Shown one piece after another: positions 44,259 to 53,192 of a stretch of 64,000 nt of DNA. The stretch is from Treponema sp. (GTDB lineage Bacteria; Spirochaetota; Spirochaetia; Treponematales; Treponemataceae). Made by a program: the position numbers and the translations under genes. The stretch is taken from contig JAKSLX010000004.1 of the NCBI GenBank assembly GCA_024400915.1, positions 1 to 64,000 on the forward strand, in the 5' to 3' direction. Below the pieces are notes generated by a model, which made no database searches, was not told where the DNA came from, and saw only the letters and a program-made list of their open reading frames with translations. The first letter of the stretch is position 1. The number at the start of each line of letters is the position of its first letter.

Positions 44259-44744
44259 ATGGATCAGAAACTTACACAGGCAGAACTCGATGAACGCATT
44301 CTCATCTTAAAAAGATTCCGCACTTTGCTTGAACAGCAGAGGACAAAGTTTCAGGAATACCTTAAGGTTCTTGAAGCACAGGAAAGCAAAATTTCAGAGG
44401 AAGACGCAGAAGCTTTGCTTGCCCACAGCGAACTGGAAACAGAAATCGTGGCAAACATCACTTCTCTCCAGAAAGTAATCGTTCCTATGGAAGCTCTTTA
44501 CAACAAAACAAAAGCTGCAACTTACAATCCTGTAGAAGCAGTACCAATTTCAAGAATTCAGGCTGACCTTACAAAGCTTCAGTCACAGGTTCTTGCACAG
44601 AATGAAAAGAACAGGACACTTCTCAAGTCCCACATGTCTACATTGAGACAGCAGATTCAGGAATTCCAGAATCCTTACCGTTCAATTACTTCAGTCTACA
44701 CAAAGACAGCAACGACAGGTTCAAGAATTCAGGTTGAAGTATAA
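44259..44744 (+). CDS. FlgN-like flagellar chaperone
   Basis: 161 residues, almost wholly helical coiled coil (ERILILKRFRTLLEQQRTKFQEYLKVLEAQE, TLLKSHMSTLRQQIQEFQNPYRSI). Size, charge and position directly after fliS fit the FlgN family that escorts hook-associated proteins. The assignment rests on context plus the N-terminal helical pattern. GGAGG at 44244-44248. Its stop overlaps the next start by one base. Confidence 0.6.
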   Translation: MDQKLTQAELDERILILKRFRTLLEQQRTKFQEYLKVLEAQESKISEEDAEALLAHSELETEIVANITSLQKVIVPMEALYNKTKAATYNPVEAVPISRIQADLTKLQSQVLAQNEKNRTLLKSHMSTLRQQIQEFQNPYRSITSVYTKTATTGSRIQVEV

Positions 44745-45463
44745 TGCGCGGACAGCAGAATCCTGAAGAACCAGTAAAATACCGCGAAGTCTGCTGGAAA
44801 TGCCATCGACCGGTAGAATCCTGCTACTGCAAATACACGGCACCCGTAGACAGCGGAATCAAATTCGTTTTCCTCATGCATCCAAAAGAAGCAAGAAAAC
44901 AGAAAACCGGTACGGGCCGTCTTGCATCCCTTTGTCTGCCTGAAAGCGAAATCATCGTAGGCATAGACTTTACTCACAACGAAAGAATCAACCAGCTCAT
45001 TAACGATCCCAAATACTATCCGGTTCTACTTTACCCTTCAGACGAAGCATGGACGGCCGGGAAAGAAGGCCTCAAGGAAACCTTGAACGGAAGAACACTA
45101 CTTGCTTTCATCGTGGACTCAACCTGGTTCTGTTCAAAGAAGATGATCCGCTACAGCATGAACATCAACAGTCTTCCGAAATTTTCCTTTACGGGGCAGT
45201 ACAAAAGCATTTTCACATTCAAGCATGAACCTGCAGAATACTGCGTTTCAACTATAGAAACCTGCTACTACCTTATCAAGGAACTTCAGGCTTCGGGAAT
45301 TGCAAACACTGAAGCAGATCCTGAACCGCTGATGAACGTTTTCAAAGAAATGATTAAGTATCAGCTCCAGAAAGAAAACGACCGCATCGACGGGAAAATT
45401 GCATCAACACATTTGTACGACTATAAGTACACAAAGAAAAAGGAAATTCCTGATTTCAAATAA
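44744..45463 (+). CDS. DTW-domain tRNA-uridine aminocarboxypropyltransferase
   Basis: 239 residues. N-terminal zinc-type CWKCHRPVESCYCKY, then VFLMHPKEARKQKTGTGRL, the DTW block IVDSTWFCSKKM, and the C-terminal LPKFSFTGQYKSIF and YCVSTIETCYYL (cf. LSTLEA of the family). Enzymes of this family transfer an aminocarboxypropyl group from SAM to tRNA uridine (acp3U). Translationally coupled to the flagellar chaperone gene, though no functional link is obvious. Confidence 0.85.
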   Translation: MRGQQNPEEPVKYREVCWKCHRPVESCYCKYTAPVDSGIKFVFLMHPKEARKQKTGTGRLASLCLPESEIIVGIDFTHNERINQLINDPKYYPVLLYPSDEAWTAGKEGLKETLNGRTLLAFIVDSTWFCSKKMIRYSMNINSLPKFSFTGQYKSIFTFKHEPAEYCVSTIETCYYLIKELQASGIANTEADPEPLMNVFKEMIKYQLQKENDRIDGKIASTHLYDYKYTKKKEIPDFK

Positions 45464-45468
45464 TTTTT

Positions 45469-46620
45469 CTACTTTCTGTATTCGTTGCTGCTGTTTTTAA
45501 ATCCAGGGGTAATTCCCTGGATCATTTTTTTGCCTGATCCGCTGTTCGCCGTTATCATCCATACCTCCTTTCCATTTTTTACGGGCTCCCCCTTTTCATA
45601 GGCCGCGATGCAGTCCTCTATGTTCTGTCTTGAAAAACTTCTTGTAGCGGCACTTGTGGTAATGAAATCACTGCACACACCGTTTTCAGGAAATGCTTCA
45701 GTTCCCCAAACTCCGCTTGAATCAACGGCTGCAACAACTTCAGCGTAGGAATCTTTCCAGAAGGAAAGGGAACTTTTTGCATAGACAAGGGCATCAAGTA
45801 TTGTTCCATCATAGCAATTTCTAAGGTAGATTATGTCGCTGTCTGCAAAACAGGCCTTAGTATTATCCGACCACAGATCCCTTGCAGAACTGCAGGAATC
45901 CTCATGGGTTGAAAGGTTCAGGTTGTCCTCCAGTTCACTTATCATTCCCTCTCCGTCAAAACCTTCAGAATCAACAGTCCTCATGTGCACGGTTATGTAT
46001 TCGCCTCTTTTTACGTTTATTGGCGGCATGAAATATTTTTTTTCTTCTCCATCACCTGCACTGCAAACTTCAATTCCGCTTAGATTCCCTTCCTCAAGAA
46101 CATAAAGTTCAACATATTCGCTTCTATGTACTTTCTGGGATGTTCCTGAGTCATCTTTTACGGATGCAGTACCATAGGCATTCCGGACTTCAGAGAGAAT
46201 TATTTTAGCAGGATTCTCGTTGTAGCCACGGAAAGGAATGCTGAAAGTCAGGCTGTTACCGTGTTCATCCACAATTATTCCTTCAACAACATATTTTTTC
46301 CCCACAACAGTTTCCCTGTCCATTTCAAGATAAGCAGATTTTCCATCCTCAGAATAGGTAGTATGGACATCACAAAAGGAAGTCTCTTCTTCACTGTCAT
46401 AGGCACTGGCATTTTCCACACTTATCTTTTTTGTAAAATCCATCTGCAAGAACCTGCTTCCATTTACAGAAAAATTTTCAACATGAGGAACAGAAAAATC
46501 CCCTTCCAGAACATCAATTTCATCAAGAGAAGCCTTACACCCGATTGGACACAAGGAAAGAATTACGCAGAAAACAAGAACAGCAGCAGGTATAACTGTT
46601 CCAAACAGAATTTTATTCAC
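45469..46620 (-). CDS. Lipoprotein with possible lamin-tail-like domain
   Basis: 383 residues from GTG 46620 with AGGAGG upstream. Signal and lipobox CPIGC (Cys ~28). About residues 38-130 form an Ig-like domain (NFSVNGSRFLQMDFTKKI, VVGKKYVVEGIIVDEHGN). About 138-330 has KIILSEVRN...EYVELYVLEEGNLSGIEV, the pattern of lamin-tail domains in bacterial surface proteins. Surface-exposed role inferred. Confidence 0.65.
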   Translation of the reverse strand: MNKILFGTVIPAAVLVFCVILSLCPIGCKASLDEIDVLEGDFSVPHVENFSVNGSRFLQMDFTKKISVENASAYDSEEETSFCDVHTTYSEDGKSAYLEMDRETVVGKKYVVEGIIVDEHGNSLTFSIPFRGYNENPAKIILSEVRNAYGTASVKDDSGTSQKVHRSEYVELYVLEEGNLSGIEVCSAGDGEEKKYFMPPINVKRGEYITVHMRTVDSEGFDGEGMISELEDNLNLSTHEDSCSSARDLWSDNTKACFADSDIIYLRNCYDGTILDALVYAKSSLSFWKDSYAEVVAAVDSSGVWGTEAFPENGVCSDFITTSAATRSFSRQNIEDCIAAYEKGEPVKNGKEVWMITANSGSGKKMIQGITPGFKNSSNEYRK

Positions 46621-46672
46621 AATTACCTCCTAACTATTTAATAACCGCTAAAATACAAAAAAGTGCACATTT

Positions 46673-46701
46673 TTGTGATTTTTTTATATTAATGTTATAA
46701 T
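46673..46701 (+). promoter_or_regulatory. Promoter of the HD-GYP gene (predicted leaderless)
   Basis: TTGTGA (46673-46678), 17 bases, TATAAT (46696-46701). The -10 ends 8 bases before ATG 46710. Confidence 0.65.
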
Positions 46702-46709
46702 ATTTTTGT

Positions 46710-47954
46710 ATGCGAGATGAAGAAATTGAAGAAGAGTTCCTGAACAGAACAACAGACAGGGCAAACAAGCTTATAGCACGAATTTTTCTCTACTCAAATT
46801 TCGTATGTGCAGTATTTCTCATTGCCCATTACTTTGATTTTTTCAACATGTCCTATAAGTTCAGCCTGATTTCCTGGGCAGGAATAATCTATTTCTCTAT
46901 CACAATGTTTCTGTTCTGCAGGCTCAACGTAAACAGAACCTTCACCATGTACCACGGTCTTTTGGGAGTCGTGTTCATGATTTCAATGATGGGAACAAAC
47001 AATGCCATCGGCGTAAACATTTCCTACGGAATAGCTACCCTCTTCAGCTGTATGTACCTGGTAAAGCGCTACACAATAATCGCTTCCACCGCAGGTTACA
47101 TAGGCATGGTAATTTCCCTCCTGATAAAGTCACAGACCATGTATCTTCTGGACATGACAAGCGACAACCCAATGGAATATTTCGTTCCAACCCTTGCAGG
47201 TTTTACAATAGAATACATCATTCTCATACTGGCCTGTACTTCCATCACGGGAATTTTAAGACAAACTGTCCTTGAACTTCAGAAACGAACTGAAAGAATT
47301 CGCACAATGCAGTCAAAGGAACTCCAGACATTTGCAAACATTGTTGAATGCCGCGACAAATTTACGGGCGAGCACATTGAAAGAACCAGCATCTATGTTA
47401 AGCTCATTGCAGATGAACTAGCAAAAATGGACAAATTCCGGAACATACTCACAAAGGATGTTGTAAACATCATCATTGAAGCAGCTCCTTTACACGACCT
47501 TGGAAAGATTCAGATTCCGGACCAAATCCTTAAAAAACCCGGAAGACTGTCCGAAGACGAATACGAAATAATGAAAACTCATTCGGAAATCGGCTACAAC
47601 ATGATTGGGTCCTACCTGAACGAAGTTATTGACGAAGAACTTCTCATGTATTCAGAAATGATGGCTCTCTATCACCATGAGCGTTATGACGGCAAAGGTT
47701 ATCCAAAGGGAATCGAGGGCGAGGCAATACCATTGTGCGCAAGAATCATGTCAGTTGCGGATGTTCTGGATGCCCTACTTTCAAAAAGGCATTATAAGGA
47801 TGCCTTCCCTATTGAAAAAGCAATAGACATCATCAAGGACGAAAGGGGGAAAATGTTTGACCCAGATGTCGTAGACTGTCTTCTTAAAGTTCTTCCTAAA
47901 ATAAAGGAACTGGAACAGGAAGCAGACGATGTTGAAATGATAGAGGAGCTTTGA
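46710..47954 (+). CDS. Membrane HD-GYP phosphodiesterase (c-di-GMP hydrolysis)
   Basis: 414 residues. About six membrane helices (30-195) are followed by a short coiled linker and an HD-GYP domain (205-405): CRDKFTGEHIERTSIYVKLIA, APLHDLGKIQIPDQILKKPGRLSEDEYEIMKTHSEIG, YHHERYDGKGYPKGIEGEAIPLCARIMSVADVLDAL. All metal and GYP residues are intact, so activity against c-di-GMP is expected. It would oppose signals read by the PilZ protein encoded at 18.3 kb. Confidence 0.93.
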   Translation: MRDEEIEEEFLNRTTDRANKLIARIFLYSNFVCAVFLIAHYFDFFNMSYKFSLISWAGIIYFSITMFLFCRLNVNRTFTMYHGLLGVVFMISMMGTNNAIGVNISYGIATLFSCMYLVKRYTIIASTAGYIGMVISLLIKSQTMYLLDMTSDNPMEYFVPTLAGFTIEYIILILACTSITGILRQTVLELQKRTERIRTMQSKELQTFANIVECRDKFTGEHIERTSIYVKLIADELAKMDKFRNILTKDVVNIIIEAAPLHDLGKIQIPDQILKKPGRLSEDEYEIMKTHSEIGYNMIGSYLNEVIDEELLMYSEMMALYHHERYDGKGYPKGIEGEAIPLCARIMSVADVLDALLSKRHYKDAFPIEKAIDIIKDERGKMFDPDVVDCLLKVLPKIKELEQEADDVEMIEEL

Positions 47955-47989
47955 TTTTCCTGCCACATAATATTAAAGCATAGCTTAAA

Positions 47990-48018
47990 TTGATTATTTC
48001 AATCCAGTTCAATACTAT
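47990..48018 (+). promoter_or_regulatory. Promoter of the MATE gene (predicted leaderless)
   Basis: TTGATT (47990-47995), 17 bases, TACTAT (48013-48018). The -10 ends 6 bases before ATG 48025. No SD. Confidence 0.55.
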
Positions 48019-48024
48019 TGAAGC

Positions 48025-49350
48025 ATGAACTCGATTACAGAAGGAAATATTCTCAAAGCACTCCTTAAATTCTTTTTTCCTATCCTTTTGGGAACATTCT
48101 TTCAGCAGCTATATAACACTGTGGATGCAATTGTTGTAGGACAGTTTGCAGGAAAGGAAGCTTTAGCATCGGTCGGCGGAAGCTCGGCTGTTTTTGTCCA
48201 GCTCGTTGTAGGATTTTTCATGGGAATAGCAGGCGGTGGTGGAATAGTCATAAGCCAGTCGTACGGCGCAAAAGATTCTGAAACATTAAACAAAACGGTT
48301 CAAACTTCAATTCTGATAAGCATTGCAGGCGGTGTCCTTATGACGGCCATCGGGATTTTCTTTGCGAAGCCAATACTCGCGATTACAAAATGTCCTGAAG
48401 AAGTCCTGGATTCAAGCAGACTTTACCTTGTCATTTTCTTTTCCGGCCTTATTCCAATGTTCGTATACAATATGAGTGCAGGGATAATGCGCGGAACAGG
48501 AGATTCGAAAACACCTTTGGTCATTCTCATAATCGGTTGTTTTTCCAACATTTTTCTTGACCTGCTATTTGTCGTGATTTTAAAAAGCGGAATTGCTGGT
48601 GTTGCCATCGCTACAGTCCTATGCCAGATAGAATCGGCAGTCATTTCACTTTTCATTCTCGGACACAAAAAAGAGACATTTTATTTCAATCTGCTGAAGA
48701 TGAAGCTTGACACCTGCATCCTTTCAAGGATTCTCAAGATTGGTATTCCTTCCGGATTACAGGGGTCGCTTTATGTCATAAGCAACCTTATCATTCAGAC
48801 TAACATAAACTATTTTGGAACAAATGCAATTGCAGGATGGGCAATCTACGGAAAGATTGACGTCATATTCTGGATGACGACAGCAACTTTCGGAATAGCC
48901 CTTACAACTTTCAGCGGACAGAATTATGGAGCCCAGCAATACGGAAGAATCAAGAAAGCAACCTGGCTGACACTAGGTCTGTCCCTGCTGTCCACAGCAG
49001 TTATAGTATTCTCCTTCATGAACTGGTCTGAAAAAATATACCTGCTTTTCACAAAGGATAATGAAGTACTTGAAAAAGGAATTACTATGGTAAGGTATCT
49101 TGCACCGTTCTATTTTGCATACATTTCGATTGAAATATTAAGCGGTACTGTAAGAGGAGCCGGGAAAAGTTTTGTACCTACTGTCATAACAGTCTTTGGT
49201 GTCTGTGCACTGCGCCTGATGTGGCTTTTCATTGCAGTACCGGCAAATCAGACAATAAAAACAGTGCTTTTTAGCTATCCACTAACATGGACAGTCACAT
49301 CCATTGCCTTCTGGATTTACTTCCTCAGCAACAGATGGCTCAAAAAGTAA
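48025..49350 (+). CDS. MATE-family multidrug/sodium antiporter
   Basis: 441 residues with 12 predicted membrane helices. N-half signature is LLGTFFQQLYNTVDAIVVGQFAGKEALASVGGSSAV; the C-half repeat is IKIGIPSGLQGSLYVISN-like, with GTNAIAGWAIYGKID and SGQNYGAQQYGRIKKA. Exports organic cations or drugs with Na+ or H+. Substrate unknown. Confidence 0.92.
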   Translation: MNSITEGNILKALLKFFFPILLGTFFQQLYNTVDAIVVGQFAGKEALASVGGSSAVFVQLVVGFFMGIAGGGGIVISQSYGAKDSETLNKTVQTSILISIAGGVLMTAIGIFFAKPILAITKCPEEVLDSSRLYLVIFFSGLIPMFVYNMSAGIMRGTGDSKTPLVILIIGCFSNIFLDLLFVVILKSGIAGVAIATVLCQIESAVISLFILGHKKETFYFNLLKMKLDTCILSRILKIGIPSGLQGSLYVISNLIIQTNINYFGTNAIAGWAIYGKIDVIFWMTTATFGIALTTFSGQNYGAQQYGRIKKATWLTLGLSLLSTAVIVFSFMNWSEKIYLLFTKDNEVLEKGITMVRYLAPFYFAYISIEILSGTVRGAGKSFVPTVITVFGVCALRLMWLFIAVPANQTIKTVLFSYPLTWTVTSIAFWIYFLSNRWLKK

Positions 49351-49381
49351 AAAAAATGCCACGCGAAATTGCATGGCATCT
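49351..49381 (-). terminator. Intrinsic terminator of the parAB operon
   Basis: Read leftward, ATGCCATGC and GCGTGGCAT form a 9-bp stem (one G-U) with a six-base loop, followed by eight T. Confidence 0.85.
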
Positions 49382-49391
49382 TGTCATATAG

Positions 49392-50375
49392 CTAAAGGCT
49401 TGCACCAGGAGCAACAAGCTTGAAAATTCTGTCCAAGTCATCTCCTGTGAAATAGTTTATGGTAATGGACCCCTTTGAAAGGTCACCCTTAATCTGAACC
49501 TTTGTGCCAAGACGCTCAACTATCTTGTTCTCGATGGCAATGAGGTTTGGATCCCTCTTATCAACCACAGGTTTAGAAGTACCGGAATTAACAGCTGAAG
49601 GACCTTCTTTCATTTCCTTGGCCATTGCTTCTGCCTGGCGAACATTGAGTCCCTGCCCCTGAATTCTTCCGTAGAGAATCCTCATGTCAGTATCATTATC
49701 AAGGCTCAAGATGGCACGGGCATGACCTGAAGTAATCTTGTCTTCAACCAAAGCCTTCTGGATATCCTCTGGCAATTTAAGGAGACGGAGACAGTTTGCA
49801 ACAGTAGACCTGTTCTTTCCAACGCGTTCAGCAACCTGATCCTGATTGAGGTTTGCTATTTCCATAAGCTTGTAGTAAGCCTGGGCTTCTTCCACAGGAT
49901 TAAGATCCGAACGCTGAATGTTTTCGATGAGGGCTACAACCAGCTTCTTTTCATCAGAATATTTTTTGAGCTGAACAGGTATTTTTTCAACGCCAGCCTT
50001 AAGGGAAGCTCGAGTACGGCATTCTCCGGAAATGATGTAGAAAGTACCGTCACCTGCATCTTCTATTGTAACTGGCTGAAGGACACCGATTTGGCGGATG
50101 GACTCTGAAAGTTCATTAATATAATCTTCGTCAAAATGAGTACGAGGCTGATATGGGTTAGGCTTGAGGAGATTTGGATCACACCACAAGGTTCCGTTAT
50201 CATCAGCTGTAATTCCTGCAGGAAGATTTGCCTTGGGAACAGAGGGGACAGACCCCTTGATCTGAACACCAGTACTTTGCTGTTCTACCTGAGTATTATT
50301 TACAGATGAATAATCATCTTCTGCACCCTGCATTAAAGCCCCTAGGCCCCTACCAAGTCCCTGATGCTTAGCCAC
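49392..50375 (-). CDS. parB: Chromosome-partitioning protein ParB
   Basis: 327 residues. N-terminal GLGRGLGALM, then a variable linker (about 15-70), the CTP-binding ParB/Srx domain (LLKPNPYQPRTHFDEDYINELSESI, GECRTRASLKAG), the HTH (LNQDQVAERVGKNRSTVANCLRLLKLP, KITSGHARAIL) and a C-terminal dimerisation domain. It spreads from parS to organise the origin with ParA. The linker contains an in-frame REP copy (50244-50256, encoding KGSVPS). Overlaps parA by 8 bases. No parS site was found in the window. Confidence 0.95.
   Translation of the reverse strand: MAKHQGLGRGLGALMQGAEDDYSSVNNTQVEQQSTGVQIKGSVPSVPKANLPAGITADDNGTLWCDPNLLKPNPYQPRTHFDEDYINELSESIRQIGVLQPVTIEDAGDGTFYIISGECRTRASLKAGVEKIPVQLKKYSDEKKLVVALIENIQRSDLNPVEEAQAYYKLMEIANLNQDQVAERVGKNRSTVANCLRLLKLPEDIQKALVEDKITSGHARAILSLDNDTDMRILYGRIQGQGLNVRQAEAMAKEMKEGPSAVNSGTSKPVVDKRDPNLIAIENKIVERLGTKVQIKGDLSKGSITINYFTGDDLDRIFKLVAPGASL
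50244..50256. repeat. REP copy inside parB
   Basis: GGGGACAGACCCC, in frame within the coding sequence for the ParB N-terminal linker, where it is read as Lys-Gly-Ser-Val-Pro-Ser. Confidence 0.85.
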
Positions 50376-51123
50376 GGCTGATTACCTCTTCTGCAAGTTT
50401 CTTATAGCTCTTTGCACCGATACATGCCGGATCATAGAGACAAATTGGTTCACCATGGGAAGGTGCTTCCGAAAGCCTGATGTTTCTTGGAATCATTGTA
50501 TTGAATACATAATCCTTAAAATATGAAATGACCTCTTTTACGACCTGTTCTGCAAGTTTTGTACGGCTGTCATACATCGTAAAGAAAATTCCGCCAATTT
50601 TAAGATCCTTGTTGATTGAATTCTGAACGTTCTTTACAGTCTGCAAAAGGAGCGTAAGACCTTCAAGCGCAAAATATTCACACTGCATAGGAACAAGAAC
50701 TTCATCAGCAGCAGCAAGGCCATTGAGAGTCAAAAGACCAAGGGATGGAGGACAATCGATTATGATGTAATCATATCTGTCACGAACCGGTGAAATTGCA
50801 TTCTTGAGGTAGAATTCACGATTTTCAAGACCAACAAGTTCGATTGCTGCAGCGGAAAGATCAATTGATGCACTGATGACATCAAGATTTGTCAATGCAG
50901 TATGCTTGATTGCTTCATCACAAGAAGCTTGACCAGCCATAAGCTCATAGACAGTAGGCTTCTTCTTGTTTACACCGACACCCGAAGACATGTTTCCCTG
51001 GCTGTCGAAATCAACAAGAAGAACTTTTTTTCCAGCTTCTGCTATATATGCACCGATATTGATTGCCGATGTTGTCTTACCAACACCACCTTTTTGATTG
51101 ACGAGTGTGATTACCTTTCCCAT
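50368..51123 (-). CDS. parA: Chromosome-partitioning ATPase ParA
   Basis: 251 residues. Deviant Walker A NQKGGVGKTTSAINI (residues about 8-22), Walker A' VLLVDFDSQGNMSSG, Walker B YIIIDCPPSLGLLTLNGLAA. This is the Soj/ParA chromosomal type without an N-terminal HTH. It works with ParB in origin segregation. Its promoter predicts a leaderless mRNA. Confidence 0.95.
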   Translation of the reverse strand: MGKVITLVNQKGGVGKTTSAINIGAYIAEAGKKVLLVDFDSQGNMSSGVGVNKKKPTVYELMAGQASCDEAIKHTALTNLDVISASIDLSAAAIELVGLENREFYLKNAISPVRDRYDYIIIDCPPSLGLLTLNGLAAADEVLVPMQCEYFALEGLTLLLQTVKNVQNSINKDLKIGGIFFTMYDSRTKLAEQVVKEVISYFKDYVFNTMIPRNIRLSEAPSHGEPICLYDPACIGAKSYKKLAEEVISRG

Positions 51124-51132
51124 AATGCTACC

Positions 51133-51162
51133 ATTATACTATTTTTTTATATCAGTTGTCGA
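51133..51162 (-). promoter_or_regulatory. parAB promoter (predicted leaderless)
   Basis: Reading leftward: TCGACA (51162-51157), 18 bases, TATAAT (51138-51133). The -10 ends 9 bases before ATG 51123. Confidence 0.6.
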
Positions 51163-51181
51163 TAAGTTATATTCAAGGGGT

Positions 51182-51811
51182 TCAAGGATCAATGAGATCA
51201 TTAAACCAGGATTTCAAGTTGCGCCAGCTTCTAACTGCCTTTCTTTTTGCCATGTTTCCGGCAGCTTCCTTGACTTTGGAAATGCTTCTGCTTGCAAGTG
51301 CCTGAGGATCAATATCCTTCTTGAAACTTGTAAGAATCATCCGTGCATATCGAGGAACAGTAGCTGCAAAAACATCACCAGCAAGAGAAAGAATCCAACC
51401 AAGACAAATGAGGACACCGGTAATAGCCTGCCATCTTTGGATGACTTCCTGCGCCCCAAAAATATCCAATGCCATGATGACGGCCACAGCTAGGGATACA
51501 AGACGCTTTGCAAATCGAACAGGCCTTACAATCTTCCTGCTCAATTTCTTCTGTCTTTTAAGGCTTACAAGAAGGAAAATGAACTGAATGAAACAGACTC
51601 CTAGAAGACTCATAGTATAAACCTGAAACCGTTCAAGATAAATGAAGCGCAAAATGAGGTAGACGATATAAACTACCTGAAGGACAAAACGACAGACAGC
51701 GAAAAAGTACGAAAATTCATCAATGATTTGATTTATTGCTTTTTCTGTCTGCGGAAGAATGAAATTCTCTTCAGGCTCTTTATTTCCGTTGCCTACATAT
51801 TCAATTTCCAT
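51182..51811 (-). CDS. Membrane hypothetical protein
   Basis: 209 residues from ATG 51811. Three or four hydrophobic helices (about 38-58, 63-85, 103-120, 130-150), followed by a basic, helical C-terminus (KDIDPQALASRSISKVKEAAGNMAKRKAVRSW). No family recognised. It lies between parA and the DUF1015 gene, all on the same strand. Confidence 0.65.
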   Translation of the reverse strand: MEIEYVGNGNKEPEENFILPQTEKAINQIIDEFSYFFAVCRFVLQVVYIVYLILRFIYLERFQVYTMSLLGVCFIQFIFLLVSLKRQKKLSRKIVRPVRFAKRLVSLAVAVIMALDIFGAQEVIQRWQAITGVLICLGWILSLAGDVFAATVPRYARMILTSFKKDIDPQALASRSISKVKEAAGNMAKRKAVRSWRNLKSWFNDLIDP

Positions 51812-51833
51812 CAAAACCCTCTTTTTCTAATCT

Positions 51834-53156
51834 CTATGAGAACAACCTGCGGCATTCCAGATAGAATCTTTTTTCATCAGCTTCACCCATACTGAAGCTT
51901 TTTCTTGGAAGAGGCCCTCGGCCACTGATGGTATCAAAGAAAGAATCCTTTGCAATTGGAGGAAGAAGAATGGAAATTGCATTTTCCTTCTGTCCCAAAC
52001 GGAAAACTTCTTCACTTCCATGTATGTAGTCTATTTCAATGCCATCATACTTCTTGATGAAGTCGTCAAGTTCCGGTTGAAGTCGACTGACAGCAAGGTC
52101 AGTAATCTCTGTTGCTATGCGTGTATAGCGGAGTTTTCCATCAACATTGTACACGAAACCAAAATCCGCCTTGGAATTCTTTACGTTTACCTCAAGAGCA
52201 CCTCGGTTATCTTCATCAATGATTTTTCCATCAAGCCTGTCTGCAAGATACGAAATGAGTTTCTGCGGATAAGCATTGAAAAGAACTCGGTGGATCGGCT
52301 CAAAGGTAAGGCCTTCATCATAGATGTTTACGATTTCTACCAGAGCGTAGCGAACGTTTGAGGTGGATATTTCAACAGGGGTCTGTCCCCTCTGTTTCAG
52401 TTCTTCACGATATTCATCCCAAACCGCCTTTGCAGTTGCTAGAGAATGATTTCCGTCTCCAACAGCAAACATGAAAGTACTTCCGTCTGGAGATGTATTT
52501 TCATTAAATATCTTTTCAAGGCTTTCATAAACACTATCGAGGTCTGTCCCTGTTTTCAAAGCCCAACCAGATATATGACCACCATTAAGCATAAGATCAC
52601 CGTCATAAATTGGGGTGTTTTTCCTTGCACTTTCACCGGCTTTTTCAACAAGACAATGATCGGGATCATTTACAAGAAGCATGATGTGAGGAAGTTCAAG
52701 GGGTGCATTCTTTCTTATTTCCTTTCTTGGAGGAATTCTGTCCACGATAGTAGCTTCCGTAGCTCTAATCAAATTTTTACTGAAGGGCTTCCATTCATAG
52801 GTATCAAGATCAATAGCACAAACAAGTCCTTTTCTTGTTCTTCCATAGGAAGAAGTTCGTTCAACATATATTAATTCTTCTGTTTCTTCATCAAAAACAC
52901 CGTTTGAAACATAGTCGGACATGGATTTACGGATCTTTTCAAGACGATCTTTTCTGTCTGGAGATCCAAGATAAACTTCCGGAAGAATAAGATTCAATGT
53001 AGATGGTCCTGTACCTGCAGCATCCGAAACTTTCTTCCAATATTCCTGATCCTGTGTATACTGATCGCAGGCAATTACACTCCAAGAGTCCAACTTTTTA
53101 TCACGAGGCAAAAGAATACCAGGGACTTTAATTCCAAACTTGTCAAAATTTCTCAT
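51834..53156 (-). CDS. DUF1015-family protein
   Basis: 440 residues. Family hallmarks are KVPGILLPRDKKLDSWSVIACDQYTQDQEYW, the central GDGNHSLATAKAVWDE, and RYALVEIVNIYDEGLTFEPIHRVLF. Function of the family is not established; the GDGNHS motif suggests a nucleotide or metal site. A REP copy (52378-52390) is read in frame as QRGQTP in a loop between the GDGNHS helix and the RYALVE strand. No signal peptide. Confidence 0.88.
   Translation of the reverse strand: MRNFDKFGIKVPGILLPRDKKLDSWSVIACDQYTQDQEYWKKVSDAAGTGPSTLNLILPEVYLGSPDRKDRLEKIRKSMSDYVSNGVFDEETEELIYVERTSSYGRTRKGLVCAIDLDTYEWKPFSKNLIRATEATIVDRIPPRKEIRKNAPLELPHIMLLVNDPDHCLVEKAGESARKNTPIYDGDLMLNGGHISGWALKTGTDLDSVYESLEKIFNENTSPDGSTFMFAVGDGNHSLATAKAVWDEYREELKQRGQTPVEISTSNVRYALVEIVNIYDEGLTFEPIHRVLFNAYPQKLISYLADRLDGKIIDEDNRGALEVNVKNSKADFGFVYNVDGKLRYTRIATEITDLAVSRLQPELDDFIKKYDGIEIDYIHGSEEVFRLGQKENAISILLPPIAKDSFFDTISGRGPLPRKSFSMGEADEKRFYLECRRLFS
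52378..52390. repeat. REP copy inside the DUF1015 gene
   Basis: GGGGTCTGTCCCC on the plus strand. In the leftward coding frame it is read as Arg-Gly-Gln-Thr-Pro within KQRGQTPVE. Confidence 0.85.
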
Positions 53157-53162
53157 AAACCC

Positions 53163-53192
53163 ATTATATCAGATTTAATAAAAAATTGTCAT
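53163..53192 (-). promoter_or_regulatory. Promoter of the DUF1015 gene (predicted leaderless)
   Basis: Reading leftward: ATGACA (53192-53187), 18 bases, TATAAT (53168-53163). The -10 ends 6 bases before ATG 53156. Confidence 0.6.

Noticed and set aside
49392..51181. parS sites near parAB
   Set aside because: No match to the 16-base TGTTTCACGTGAAACA palindrome was seen anywhere; the TGTTTCAC near 53298 is only half a site.
52549..52561. GGTCTGTCCCTG in the DUF1015 gene as a further REP
   Set aside because: It lacks the GGGG/CCCC arms and encodes conserved-looking TGTDLDS, so it is probably coincidence.
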